Shown: positions 8,804 to 20,900 of the stretch, piece after piece
How positions within the stretch are numbered: the stretch's first letter is position 1
Layout of the letters: the number at the start of each line of letters is the position of its first letter
Source of the DNA: Colletes latitarsis
Lineage: Eukaryota > Arthropoda > Insecta > Hymenoptera > Colletidae
Assembly: GCF_051014445.1 (NCBI RefSeq)
Contig: NW_027488368.1
Location: forward strand, 27,068,001 to 27,132,000
DNA: 64,000 bases
Reading direction: 5' to 3'
The notes under the pieces: model-generated
What the model was told of the DNA's origin: nothing
Database searches by the model: none
The model's input: the letters and a program-made list of their open reading frames with translations, nothing else
Translations under genes and position numbers: made by a program

Positions 8804-11286
8804 GATAGGTGGGACCCCGCGAGCACGTTAAGGGCGTCCAGGGACACGGTGCGGTAGGCCTTGACCACCCTTGCCAGTCCCACCCTTTGTGCCCTTCTTA
8901 ATTTTGTCCTGTTGGCTTCTATCTCGGTAGCCACCGCCCATATGAGGGAGGCATACAAGATGATCGACTCCAACACCCGATAATAAAACATGCTTTTCGC
9001 CTGCCCGGGCCCCCCGACGTTGGGCATGATACGAGCCAGCGCCGCCATAACTCGCACCGCCCTTGCAGCCACCAGTTCCACGTGCACGCGGAAACAGTGG
9101 CTTCTGTCGAAGGTGACCCCCAGGTACTTAATCTGGGTGCTGGGTCTCACCTCCACCCCCGCGACTTGAATTTTGAAATCCCCTAATCTTTTATTATTTA
9201 GGGAGAAAACCTCCGTTTTGGAGGGCGCCACCTCCAGGTCGTGTGCCACTAGCCACTCCATAATGACCCTTATGAAGTGGTTTACACGCCCCTCGAGGGC
9301 CCCCACCGACCCTGCCGTAGCCACCAGGGCGATGTCATCGGCGTAACCCACAATCCTGCATCCCGGGGCCAGCGTGCACCTGAGAACACCGTCATACGCC
9401 AGGTTCCACAGGGTGGGCCCCCAGACCGACCCCTGTGGTACCCCCATTTCGGCCTCGACATAGTCGGGCCCTTCATCGGTGTGGTACCACACCCTCCGGT
9501 TCTGGAAATAACCAACCAAGATCCTGGTGAGGTACAACGGTATCCCGTGCGCAACTCCCGCCTCCAGGATGTGTCTCCATCTCAGGGTATTGAAGGCATT
9601 TTTTATGTCGAGGGCAACCAGGACGCAGAACCTGCGCTTGGCCCTCGCCTCTCTGGCCACTCCCGACACCACTTCAAGGGCCTGAACCGTGTTTCGCCCT
9701 TTCCGGAAGCCGTATTGGTCGTCCGAGAGCCCATTAGGTCCGATGGCGGCCATCAATCTGTTCCTGAGGACCGATTCAAATGTTTTAGCCCATACGCTGA
9801 GGAGACAGAGGGGCCGATACGCAGCTGAGGACCCGGGGTCCCTCCCCTGTTTTCTGGTCAGGACCAGCCTCTGTTCCCTCAGCCTGGGGGGGATGTACCC
9901 TCTCAACAGACAGCTGCTGAAAAGGCACACCACCCTCTCGGTCCTCTTTCGAATGATGGCCGCCACCACCCTCCCCGGGACGTTGTCCCTCCCCGGAGCC
10001 CGGTCAACCCTGAGCCTCGAGATAGCCTCCACGACCTCACCGGGTTCAACCAGCACAAGGCCCTCGAGTGCCTCCTCCCACCCCAGATCGAAGCTTCGGA
10101 GTGAGGGTTCCCCCCTGGCCCTGGGGAACAGGGCCTCCACTACCTCCCTTGCTTTTCCTGAGGTAAGCAACGGCGGGTCGGGACGGGGCTTGACGGTTTT
10201 CATTACCGCCTTGTAGGGTTTCCCCCACACGTCCCCCTCGACCTGCCCGCACAAAGCCTTCCAGGCAGCAACCCTACTTTTAATGATTTCCCTTCTAAGC
10301 GCCTTCCTGGCCTCCCCGTAGCTGTCACGGAGGGCCCCGGTCCAAGGTCTGTCCCGCCTCAAGGCTCGTTGATATGCCCTGTGCCTTCGGTTAGCCTGGC
10401 GTCGTAGTTCCGCGATCTCCGGGGTCCACCACACCTTAGATCGCCGTGCCACGGGGGTCTGCCTGCGGGGGTCCATGCTGGCAGAGCACGCCCCCTCGCA
10501 GGCGTCCAGGAAGACCTCCATTTCCCCTTCATTCCAGAACGGCGCCCGTAGATCTGCTGTGAGACGGTCGAAAACCTCGAGTAGCCTGTCCTCATCGAGG
10601 GTATTCACCCTCCAACCCCCTATGTTGTCGCGGGGGGCTCGGTCAATGGCCCTCCCCCCCACGGTGTGCAGCAGATACCTATGATCCGACGCGGAGTAGG
10701 TGCCAAGTACCTCACTCCTCGTCACACCCCGCAAGGTCGCCGGGTCGCACGCCAATATATCTATCTTGGACGTACGCCCGTTTCTTTCAAAGGTGTGCCC
10801 TCCAGCAGTCATGACCGGGATCAACCCCATCCTGTCGAAGACCCCCTGAAGGGCAACCCCTTTACCTCTGGGGTCGAAAGACCTGGACCCCCACGCGGGC
10901 GAGCTGGCGTTGAAGTCTCCCCCAACGGCAGCCCTACCCCAGCTGGCCCTTTCCAGTTCCAGCTCGTGGAGGGCGGCGTCCAGCTCCCTCGGTCCCAGCC
11001 TCGGCGTGAAGTAACAACTGCACACTATTATTCCTTCGATTCTGACGGCGGCGAAGCCATACCCTACGGTTTCGCTGTCAGTCACGTGACGAAGCCCGTT
11101 TATCCCCGTCACCCACACAGCCGCTGACCCTGAGACGTCCCCGACCCAGCCAGGGAGGACCCTGTACGGCTCCGAGACCAGTACAACGTCCGCCCGCACC
11201 GAGTCGGCCGTCCGAAAAAGCAGGTCCTGTGCTAGCCTGCACCTGTTTAGGTTTACTTGTAGGATCGTGAAGATGCCGAGCCACCC
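8800..11286 (-). CDS. LINE ORF2, endonuclease and reverse transcriptase
   Basis: The frame is open from the codon after a TAG at 11289 down to a stop at 8800. The endonuclease starts with an LQVNLNR stretch at about residue 9, then SEPY (38-41), GGDFN (122-126) and SASDH (catalytic D and H, about 199-202). The reverse transcriptase shows QYGFRKG, ALDIKNAF (first Asp at about 560), GVPQGS (615-620) and the YADD active site (648-651, bases 9334-9345). These would nick target DNA and copy the RNA there. No ATG precedes the endonuclease core; the first near-cognate codon is GTG at 11199. The frame ends early because one G is missing from a four-G run (8815-8818). With that base the reading would pass directly into 8021-8803. 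Confidence 0.88.
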   Translation of the reverse strand, partial: GWLGIFTILQVNLNRCRLAQDLLFRTADSVRADVVLVSEPYRVLPGWVGDVSGSAAVWVTGINGLRHVTDSETVGYGFAAVRIEGIIVCSCYFTPRLGPRELDAALHELELERASWGRAAVGGDFNASSPAWGSRSFDPRGKGVALQGVFDRMGLIPVMTAGGHTFERNGRTSKIDILACDPATLRGVTRSEVLGTYSASDHRYLLHTVGGRAIDRAPRDNIGGWRVNTLDEDRLLEVFDRLTADLRAPFWNEGEMEVFLDACEGACSASMDPRRQTPVARRSKVWWTPEIAELRRQANRRHRAYQRALRRDRPWTGALRDSYGEARKALRREIIKSRVAAWKALCGQVEGDVWGKPYKAVMKTVKPRPDPPLLTSGKAREVVEALFPRARGEPSLRSFDLGWEEALEGLVLVEPGEVVEAISRLRVDRAPGRDNVPGRVVAAIIRKRTERVVCLFSSCLLRGYIPPRLREQRLVLTRKQGRDPGSSAAYRPLCLLSVWAKTFESVLRNRLMAAIGPNGLSDDQYGFRKGRNTVQALEVVSGVAREARAKRRFCVLVALDIKNAFNTLRWRHILEAGVAHGIPLYLTRILVGYFQNRRVWYHTDEGPDYVEAEMGVPQGSVWGPTLWNLAYDGVLRCTLAPGCRIVGYADDIALVATAGSVGALEGRVNHFIRVIMEWLVAHDLEVAPSKTEVFSLNNKRLGDFKIQVAGVEVRPSTQIKYLGVTFDRSHCFRVHVELVAARAVRVMAALARIMPNVGGPGQAKSMFYYRVLESIILYASLIWAVATEIEANRTKLRRAQRVGLARVVKAYRTVSLDALNVLAGSHLS

Positions 11287-13576
11287 CTACCCCCACGCAA
11301 GTATTCCCGAAACACCGGGCATACCCCCGACCCGGCAGGGTGTCCCAGGCTTCCGCTCGCCACCCCCCCTGCGTTTACATAATATGCAGCACGGGGGCGA
11401 GATGCAACTCCGCGCGACGTGCTCTTACTGCCCACACCTGTGGCACAGATTGGCCCCCCCTCTGCCCAGAGGGCAGGCGGCCCTTACGTGGCCGAAGTCC
11501 AGGCAGCCGAAGCACCGCTGCACCTTAGGTACTACCTTGAGGCGACATACGGTGAAACCTATCCTAACCTTCGGCCCCTCTCGCAAAGTCACCTCCCTCA
11601 GTCCATTTGAGGGGGGCCTCGACTACTGCCAGTCTGCCTCCACCGAAGGTGTTCCTTATGACCTTCACCCTGGCGTCTCCAGCCCCCTCTGCGCCACAGT
11701 GGGCAGCCACCGCCGCCAGAATCTCCCTCCCTTCCACTATCGGGTCGAGATCCCTTATTTCGATTTCAACCCTGGGGGTGAGTGCCCTTACCGTGAAGCC
11801 TTCCCCCATTTCTCCTCTGATGGCCTCTGAGGTCGAAGCCGCACTTCCTTTTCCGCTCAGTTCCAGGATGAGGTCCCCCGTGCGCGTTCTCCGTATCCTC
11901 TGGACCTCCTTTAATTTTCCCCCCATTTTTCCCGCTATGGACCGGAAGACCTCCGCGTAGGTCTTCCCGGCGGCCTTAACCGTGATAGCCTCGTTTCGTG
12001 GGCCCTTGGGGATTTTCGGGGCCGTACCAGGGGCAGTATCCTCCTTTCCTTTTCCCTCACCCTCGCCCCCCGCGTTTACCTTTCCCCTAGCATCTGCTTT
12101 TTCCCTGTTCTTTCTCTCTTTCCTTTTTGATCTCCTCTGCACCTCCCACCCTTCGATCGAGCCCTCCCGTACGTTTTCCGCGCCCGCTTCCTCCCCTGTT
12201 ACTGCTGGCAGGGGGGGGAAGACACTTCCGTCTCCCGTTTCCCCCTCCCCCTATGCGTCCCCACGGCCAGCCTTCCCTTCGCTGTAGCTGGCCCCTCTAT
12301 CCGTCAGCTCCCCGGCTGTGAGACATCTCCTCCTGACCTTCCTACCCCCAGCGGGATTTCTGGCATCGGTCGGCGGAGTGCCTCCCTTTCTTTTAGCGGT
12401 CTGAACCGGCGGGGGGCAACCTTGGCTTGTGCCCGTCAGTCCTGCACCCTTTAGTCCTTCCCACCCTTGACCTTCTGCAGTCTGCGTAGCCGAACATCTA
12501 TATGTTGCCCCCCCCCCTCGGTTTGGGTGCCGGCCTCTGCCGTGGACGGCGCGCCCTTTTCCCCTCCTCCCGTATCTCCCTTGATGTATCTGGCCGCCAT
12601 ATAGCCCAGATTTCTCCTCGCCCTTCCGTTCCCTCGGATGTCTTTAATGATTCCCTCGCATTTCCTAATTCTTTTCCTGCAGGAGGCGGAGAAAAAACCT
12701 ACGCTTTTGTCAGCCCCCAGAAAGTCCGCAATCTCCTTCAGCTCCTCTTCAAGCGAGCTGATTTTCCCCTCGAGAAGCGCATCTCCTCTAGGATATTATC
12801 CCGGTCTATTTTCGTTCCCCTGGTCCCGTAGTCCTCCGGTGCCTGGACTCCGTTGCCCCCTTCTTCGCTCGCTCCGCCATCTTCGTTTCCCCCCCTTTTG
12901 GCGACCCCTCCCGTGTTTATTTCCCTCGCCTCGTCACCTCCGTCCACGGGAGCCGGTTTTTTGTGGCCGTCCGTGACTCCTTTTACCCGTTCGGCCCTTT
13001 CTTCCTTTTCGGTCTCCCTCTCCAATCCTTTTCCCTTCAACCCTCTCGCGCCACCCTCTCCCTCTTCCTCCGAATCAAGGGAGACGACTTGTACCTCCTC
13101 AGGTTCCCCTCTTGATCCCGGCGGCGTTCTCCTGATTTTAGGTGCCCGGGCGAAAATCCAATCCTGCTCGAGTCCCTCCAAAGTGGCCAAAATTGGTGAT
13201 TCGGGGCTCCTGTTCCTCGCCGTCCCCCCTCCCATCGCGTTTCCTGCCCTGGAAACCACCCTGTCGGTACCCGGAGTCCGGAAAACCTCTGAGTCGGTAT
13301 CCCCCCCGGTGTCCGACCCTGAGCCATATCTGTTCACTCCGTGTTTGGTCCCCCCCCCTTTTTTCTGTCCCCCTTTCCCTTTCCCTTTCCCTTTCCCTGT
13401 CCAGGTTGCATTACCTTGTGCCCTGGCCCGGTGCCCACCAGGTGCACTGGGAAGTTGCTTGATGACGACCTGTGGCGGCCTTCCCGCTCGCTAACCATCA
13501 GGCCGGGATCTGAGGGTCCGAAGTCCTCTGATCCAGTAACCATAATCCGTTTTTCATTGTCCATTTCATATTCCAT
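11287..13576 (-). pseudogene. LINE ORF1 (gag-like, zinc knuckles), broken
   Basis: ORF1 can be traced from ATG at 13576 to TAG at 11289, about 760 codons, but in four pieces. Frame changes are inferred at the nine-C run 13350-13358, near 12780, and at the CCC of 11595-11597. In-frame stops lie at 12253-12251 (TAG) and 11427-11425 (TAA, inside the second knuckle). An acidic, Ser/Gly-rich N-terminus is followed by a short coiled-coil-like Leu/Glu stretch just after 12780 and a Lys/Arg-rich segment near 12140. The C-terminus has one perfect CX2CX4HX4C knuckle (about 11514-11473), one interrupted by the TAA, and a third degenerate one lacking its His. R1-clade ORF1 proteins bind element RNA through such knuckles. 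Confidence 0.75.
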
Positions 13577-14032
13577 GTCGGCCAGATAACCAGTCGGGAT
13601 GGCCAGGCCCCGACTGGTAAGCGTGTATGCCCCTCCCCCACCCTAGCCCCTAGTGTTGTTTCAACCCTGTGCGAGGAGTGTCTGTCTCTCTGTGTGTGTG
13701 TGTGTGTGTGTGTGTGAACAAGTGTGCTCGTCCCTTTATCAGCCTGTGCCTGATTGTACCTTCGTGTGTCAGTCGGAGTAAATGAGTGTGCATGTGAGGA
13801 GCTAGAGTGATTGCTTGTATGCCATGTGTAGTGTGTGTCCTTGTGTTTGGGTCCCCCTGAAGTAGATTCCGGTTTGGGTGAAAACCCTCCCCCCTACATT
13901 CCCCATTTCCCGGTAATTCTCTAACCCCTCTGGGGCCCTGAACCCTTATAGGGTAAGGCGCGCCGACTTTCCGGCTTATCCCAGGGGGCAGCCACTCCTG
14001 TCTTTATGTGTGGGACCCGGTTTTGTGATGCG
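13577..14032 (-). other. LINE 5' untranslated region
   Basis: This is the DNA between the putative ORF1 ATG and the satellite junction. It includes a (TG)n run at about 13690-13716 and a small hairpin at 13942-13954 (ACCCT-TAT-AGGGT). No coding sequence is recognised. In R1-clade elements this region would carry an internal promoter, but nothing specific is visible here. Confidence 0.6.
13690..13716. repeat. (TG)n microsatellite
   Basis: About 13 TG units in the LINE 5' region, repeated at equal length near 60711. Confidence 0.9.
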
Positions 14033-14054
14033 AGACCTAACCCAGACCTAACCG
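14033..14054 (-). repeat. Telomere-like box at the first monomer (example site)
   Basis: On the minus strand this reads GGTTAGGTCTGGGTTAGGTCT, which contains one full TTAGGTCTGGG unit and most of another. Intact or slightly changed forms occur in a large share of monomers, for example at 14561-14580 and 27791-27810. Confidence 0.85.
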
Positions 14055-15725
14055 GTGTTATCCTCTAAAATATTCATCGGAAGCAGGTTTAAATGACTAT
14101 TTCGGTGTGGCACCACATTACTACGTGATTCAAACACGAAAACAACCCAAGATCTGGCCAACAAGTTTGCGAAAAAGGCAAAATCATGAGCCAGATGCGG
14201 GCATAACCCAGTCCTAAGCCAGACCTAACCGGTGTTATCCTCTAAAATATTGATCGAAACCAGGTTTGATTGACTGCTTCAGTGTGTTACCACATTACTA
14301 CGTGATTCAAACCAGAAGAAACCCAGGATCTGTCCAACAAGTATGCGAAGAAGGCAAAATCATGAGCCAGATGCGGGCATAACCCAGACCTAACCGGTGT
14401 TATCCTCTGAAATATTGATCGAAACCAGGTTTAATTGACTGCTTCAGTGTGTTACCACATTACTACGTGCTCCAAACACGGAAAATACCCAGGATCTGGC
14501 CAACAAGTTTGCGAAAAAGGCGAAAGTATAAGCCAGATGCGCGCATTTCCCAGACCTAACCCAGACCTAACCGGTGTTATCCTCTGAAATATTGATCGAA
14601 ACCAGGTTTAGTTCACTTTTTCAGTGTGGCACCACATTAAAACGTGGCCCTAACCACAAAAAAAATCCCATGATCTGACCAACAAGTATGCGAAAAATGC
14701 GAAAATATGAGGCAGATGTTTGCAAATACCAGACCTAACCCAGACATAACCGGCGTTATGCTCTAAAATATTGATCTAATCCAGGATTAATTGACTGTTT
14801 CAGTGTGGTACCTCATTGCTACGTGATGCAAATCAGAAAAAGCCCAGTATCAGGCCAACAAGTATGCGATAAATGCGAAAGTATGAGGCAGATGTTTGCA
14901 AATACCAGACATAACCCAGACATAACCGGCGTGATCCTCTAAACTATTAATCGGAACTAGGTTTAATTGTCTATTTCAATGTGGTACCACATTAATACGT
15001 GGTCCTAACTACAAAGAAAAACCCAGGATCTGGCCAACCAGTATGCGAAAAATGCGAAAATATGAGGCAGATGTTTGCAAATACCAGACCTAACCCAGAC
15101 ATAACCGGTGTTAGCCTCTAAAGTATTGACCAATTCAAGGTTTAATTGACGGTTTCAGTGTGGTACCAAATTACTACGTGATCCAAATCAGAAAAAGCCC
15201 AGGATCTGGCTAACAAGTATGCGAAAAATGCGAAAGTATGTGGCAGATGTTCGCAAATAACAGACCAAACCCAGACATAACCGGCATGATCCCCTAAAGT
15301 ATTGATCGAATCCAGGTTGAATTGACTATTCCAGTGTGGCACAATATTAATAGGTGATCCTAACCAGAAAAAGCCCGGGATCTGGCCAACAAGTATGCGA
15401 AAAATGCGAAAATATGAGGCAGATGATGTCAAATACCAGACCTAACACAAACCTAACCGGTGTTAGCCTGTAAATTATTTACCAAATCAAGGTTTAATTG
15501 ACGGTTTCAGTGTGGTACCACATTACTACGTGATCCAAATCAGAAAAAGCCCAGGATCAGGCGAAAAAGTATGCGATAAATGCGACAGTATGAGGCAGAT
15601 GATTGCAAATATCAGACCTTACACAAACCTAGCCACTGTTATTCTCTAAATTATTGATCAAATCCAGGTACTGTTGACGGTTACAGTGTGGTACCACATT
15701 ACTACGTGATCCAAATCAGAAAAAG

Positions 15726-17540
15726 CCCAGGATCTGGCCAACCAGTATGCGAAAAATGCGAAAATATGAGGCTGATGTTTGCAAATACCAGACCTAACCC
15801 AGACATAACCGGCGTTATGCTCTAAAATATTGATCTAATCCAGGTTGAATTCACTTTTTCAGTGTGGCACCACATTAATACGTGGTCCTAACCGCAAACA
15901 AACCCTGGATCTGGCGAACAAGTATGCGAAAAATGCGAAAGTATGAGGCAGATGTTTGCAAATACCTGGCATAACCCAGACCTAATCTGTGTTATCCTCT
16001 AAAGTATTGATCGAATCCAGGTTGAATTGACTATTCTAGTGTGGCACCACAATAATACGTGATCCTAACCAGAAAAAGCCCAGGATCTGGCCAACAAGCA
16101 TGCGAAAGATGCGAAAGTATGAGGCAGATGATTGCAAATATCAGAACTTTCACAAACCTGGCCACTGTTATTCTCTAAAGTATTGATCAAATCCAGGTTT
16201 AGTTGACGGTTTCAGTATGGTACCACATTGGTACGTGATTCAAATCAGAATTAGCCAAGGATCAGGCCAACAAGTATGCGATAAATGCGGAAGTATGAGG
16301 CAGATGTTTGCAAATACCAGACCTAACCCAGACATAACCGGCGTGATCCTCTAAACTATTAATCGGAACTAGGTTTAATTGTCTATTTCAATGTGGTACC
16401 ACATTAATACGTGGTCCTAACTACAAAGAAAAACCCAGGATCTGGCCAACCAGTATGCGAAAAATGCGAAAATATGAGGCAGATGTTTGCAAATACCAGA
16501 CCTAACCCAGACATAACCGGCGTTATGCTCTAAAATATTGATCTAATCCAGGTTGAGTTCACTTTTTCAGTGTGGCACCACATTAATACGTGGTCCTAAC
16601 CGCAAAAAAACCCTGGATCTGGCCAACAAGTATGCGTGAAATGCGAAAGTATGAGGCAGATGTTCGCAAATACCAGGCATAACCCAGACCTAACCGGTGT
16701 TATCCTCTAAAATATTGATCGAATCCAGGTTGAACTGACTATTCTAGTGTGGCACCACATTAATACGTGATCCTAACCAGAAAAAGCCCAGGATCTGGCC
16801 AACAAGCATGCGAAAGATGCGAAAGTATGAGGCAGATGATTGCAAATATCAGAACTTTCACAAACCTGGCCACTGTTATTCTCTAAAGTATTGATCAAAT
16901 CCAGGTTTAGTTGACGGTTTCAGTATGGTACCACATTGGTACGTGATTCAAATCAGAATTAGCCAAGGATCAGGCCAACAAGTATGCGATAAATGCGGAA
17001 GTATGAGGCAGATGTTTGCAAATACCAGACCTAACCCAGACATAACCGGCGTGATCCTCTAAACTATTAATCGGAACTAGGTTTAATTGTCTATTTCAAT
17101 GTGGTACCACATTAATACGTGGTCCTAACTACAAAGAAAAACCCAGGATCTGGCCAACCAGTATGCGAAAAATGCGAAAATATGAGGCAGATGTTTGCAA
17201 ATACCAGACCTAACCCAGACATAACCGGCGTTATGCTCTAAAATATTGATCTAATCCAGGTTGAGTTCACTTTTTCAGTGTGGCACCACATTAATACGTG
17301 GTCCTAACCGCAAAAAAACCCTGGATCTGGCCAACAAGTATGCGTGAAATGCGAAAGTATGAGGCAGATGTTCGCAAATACCAGGCATAACCCAGACCTA
17401 ACCGGTGTTATCCTCTAAAATATTGATCGAATCCAGGTTGAACTGACTATTCTAGTGTGGCACCACATTAATACGTGATCCTAACCAGAAAAAGCCCAGG
17501 ATCTGGCCAACAAGTATGCGAAAGATGCGAAAGTATGAGG
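15726..17540. repeat. 708-bp tetrameric higher-order repeat, about 2.6 copies
   Basis: Positions 15726-16433, 16434-17141 and 17142-17540 align at a constant 708-bp offset. Divergence is clearly lower than between neighbouring monomers; for example the block starting AACTTTCACAAACCTGG recurs at 16145 and 16853. The same structure restarts at 62747 in the second period. Confidence 0.85.
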
Positions 17541-17999
17541 CAGATAATTGCAAAGACCAGACGTAACCCAGACCTAACCGGTGTTATCCTCTAAAATATT
17601 GATCAAATCCAGGATTAATTGACTGTTTCAGTGTGGTACCACATTACTACGTGATCCAAATCAGAATAAGCCCAGTATCTGGCCAACAAGTATGCGATAA
17701 ATTCGAAAGTATGAGGCAGATGATTGCAAATATCAGACTTTACACAAACCTAGGCACTGTTAATCTCTAAAGTATTGATCAAATCCAGGTTTAGTTAACT
17801 GTTACAGTGTGGTACCACATTGCTACGTGACGCAAATAAGAAAAAGCCCACTATCAGGCCAACAAGTATGCGATAAATGCGAAAGTATGAGGCAGATGAT
17901 TGCAAATATCAGACCTTACACAAACCTAGTCACTGTTATTCTCTAAATTATTGATCAAATCCAGGTTTTGTTGACGGTTACAGTGTGGTACCACATTAC

Positions 18000-20900
18000 T
18001 ACGTGATCCAAATCAGAAAAAGCCCAGGATCAGGCCAACAAGTTTGCGATAAATGCGAAAGTATGAGGCAGATGTTTGCAAATACCAGACCTAACCCAGA
18101 CATAACCGGCGTTATCCTCTAAAATATTCATCGAATCCAGGTTGAATTCACTTTTTCAGTGTTGCACCACATCAATACGTGGTCCTAACCGCAAAAAAAA
18201 TCCAGGATCTGGCCAACCAGTATGCGAAAAATGAGAAAATATGAGGCAGATGATTGCTAATACCAGACCTAACACAAACCTAGCCGGTGTTAGCCTCTAA
18301 ATTATTTACCAAATCAAGGTTTAATTGACGGTTTCAGTGTGCTACCACATTACTACGTGATCCAAATCAGAAAAAGCCCAGGATCTGGCCAACAAGTATG
18401 CGAAAGATGCGAAAGTATGAGGCAGATCATTGCAAATATCAGACCTTACACAAACCTAGTCACTGTTATTCTCTAAATTATTGATCAAATCCAGGTTTTG
18501 TTGACGGTTACAGTGTGGTACCACATTACTACGTGATCCAAATCAGAAAAAGCCCAGGATCAGGCCAACAAGTTTGCGATAAATGCGAAAGTATGAGGCA
18601 GATGTTTGCAAATACCAGACCTAACCCAGACATAACCGGCGTTATCCTCTAAAATATTGATCGAATCCAGGTTGAATTCACTTTTTCAGTGTTGCACCAC
18701 ATTAATATGTGGTCCCAACAGCAAGAAAAACCCATGATCTGGCCAGCCAGTATGCGAAAAATGCGAAAATATGAGGCAGATGATTGCAAATACCAGACCT
18801 AACACAAACCTAACCGGTGTTAGCCTCTAAATTATTTACCAAATCAAGGTTTAATTCACTTTTTCAGTGTGGCACCACATTAATACGTGGTCCTAACCGC
18901 AAAAAAACCCTGGATCTGGCCAACAAGTATGCGTGAAATGCGAAAGTATGAGGCATATGTTGGCAAATAACGGACCTAACCCAGACATAACCGGCATGAT
19001 CCCCTAAAATATTGATCGAATCCAGGTTGAATTGACTATTCCAGTGTGGCACAATATTAATACGTGATCCTAACCAGAAAAAGCCCAGGATCTGGCCAAC
19101 AAGTATGCGAAAAATGCGAAAATATGAGGCAGATGATTGCAAATACCAGACCTAACACAAACCTAACCGGTGTTAGCCTCTAAATTATTTACCAAATGCA
19201 GGATTAACTGACTGTTTCAGTGTGGTACCACATTACTACGTGATCCTAATCAGAATAAGCCCAGTATCTGCCCAACAAGTATGCGATAAATTCGAAAGTA
19301 TGAGGCAGATGATTGCAAATATCAGACTTTACACAAACCTAGGCACTGGTATTCTCTAAAGTATTGATCAAATCCAGGTTTAGTTAACTGTTACAGTGTG
19401 GTACCACATTGCTACGTGACGCAAATCAGAAAAAGCCCACTATCAGGCCAACAAGTATGCGATAAGTGCGAAAGTATGAGGCATATGTTGGCAAATAACG
19501 GACCTAACCCAGACATAACCGGCATGATCCCCTAAAATATTGATCGAATCCAGGTTGAATTGACTATTCCAGTGTGGCACAATATTAATACGTGATCCTA
19601 ACCAGAAAAAGCCCAGGATCTGGCCAACAAGTATGCGAAAAATGCGAAAATATGAGGCAGATGATTGCAAATACCAGACCTAACACAAACCTAACCGGTG
19701 TTAGCCTCTAAATTATTTACCAAATCAAGGTTTAATTGACGGTTTCAGTGTGGTACCACATTACTACGTGATCCAAATCAGAAAAAGCCCAGGATCTGGC
19801 CAACAAGTATGCGAAAGATGCGAAAGTATGAGGCAGATGATTGCAAATATCAGACCTTACACAAACCTAGTCACTGTTATTCTCTAAATTATTGATCAAA
19901 TCCAGGTTTTGTTGACGGTTACAGTGTGGTACCACATTACTACGTGATCCAAATCAGAAAAAGCCCAGGATCAGGCCAACAAGTTTGCGATAAATGCGAA
20001 AGTATGAGGCAGATGTTTGCAAATACCAGACCTAACCCAGACATAACCGGCGTTATCCTCTAAAATATTCATCGAATCCAGGTTGAATTCACTTTTTCAG
20101 TGTTGCACCACATTAATACGTGGTCCTAACCGCAAAAAAAATCCAGGATCTGGCCAACCAGTATGCGAAAAATGAGAAAATATGAGGCAGATGATTGCAA
20201 ATACCAGACCTAACACAAACCTAACCGGTGTTAGCCTCTAAATTATTTACCAAATCAAGGTTTAATTGACGGTTTCAGTGTGCTACCACATTACTACGTG
20301 ATCCAAATCAGAAAAAGCCCAGGATCTGGCCAACAAGTATGCGAAAGATGCGAAAGTATGAGGCAGATCATTGCAAATATCAGACCTTACACAAACCTAG
20401 TCACTGTTATTCTCTAAATTATTGATCAAATCCAGGTTTTGTTGACGGTTACAGTGTGGTACCACATTACTACGTGATCCAAATCAGAAAAAGCCCAGGA
20501 TCAGGCCAACAAGTTTGCGATAAATGCGAAAGTATGAGGCAGATGTTTGCAAATACCAGACCTAACCCAGACATAACCGGCGTTATCCTCTAAAATATTG
20601 ATCGAATCCAGGTTGAATTCACTTTTTCAGTGTTGCACCACATTAATACGTGGTCCTAACCGCAAAAAAAACCCAGGATCTGGCTAACCAGTATGCGAAA
20701 AATGCGAAAATATGAGGCAGATGATTGCAAATACCAGACCTAACACAAACCTAACCGGTGTTAGCCTCTAAATTATTTACCAAATCAAGGTTTAATTGAC
20801 GGTTTCAGTGTAGTACCACATTACTACGTGATCCTAATCAGAAAAAGCCCAGGATCTGGCCAACAAGTATGCGATAAATTCGAAAGTATGAGGCAGATGA

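Larger units (their letters stand above)
8014..14032 (-). mobile_element. R1-clade non-LTR retrotransposon (LINE), copy 1
   Basis: It reads right to left: a 5' region (to 14032), ORF1 with retroviral-type zinc knuckles, then ORF2 with an apurinic-type endonuclease, a reverse transcriptase and a C-terminal CCHC motif. This order and the ORF2 motifs are those of the R1 clade (R1, TRAS, SART, Waldo). The 5' end abuts satellite at the AGACCT box. No ribosomal RNA sequence flanks it, so it is not a classic 28S-targeted R1. The 3' boundary is not clear at 8014; the matching poly(A)-like end may be the block at 39554-40258. Confidence 0.85.
1..16979. repeat. 47,021-bp period, first partial copy
   Basis: This stretch recurs at 47022-64000 with a constant offset of 47,021. 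All long reading frames in the two stretches translate identically, and the microsatellites I compared (the TA run near 5347, the AAAT run near 7223, the TG run near 13690) have equal lengths. No junction between copies is visible because the period runs off both window ends. Such identity in repeat-rich DNA fits either a very recent tandem amplification, a circular template, or an assembly duplication. The sequence alone cannot decide. Confidence 0.95.

Noticed and set aside
11267..13589. Plus-strand frames of 100-213 codons over the LINE
   Set aside because: They are Pro/Ser-rich antisense shadows of GC-rich ORF1 and ORF2.
8014..14032. Classic rDNA-inserted R1
   Set aside because: No 28S rRNA sequence is seen at either junction; the flank is satellite.
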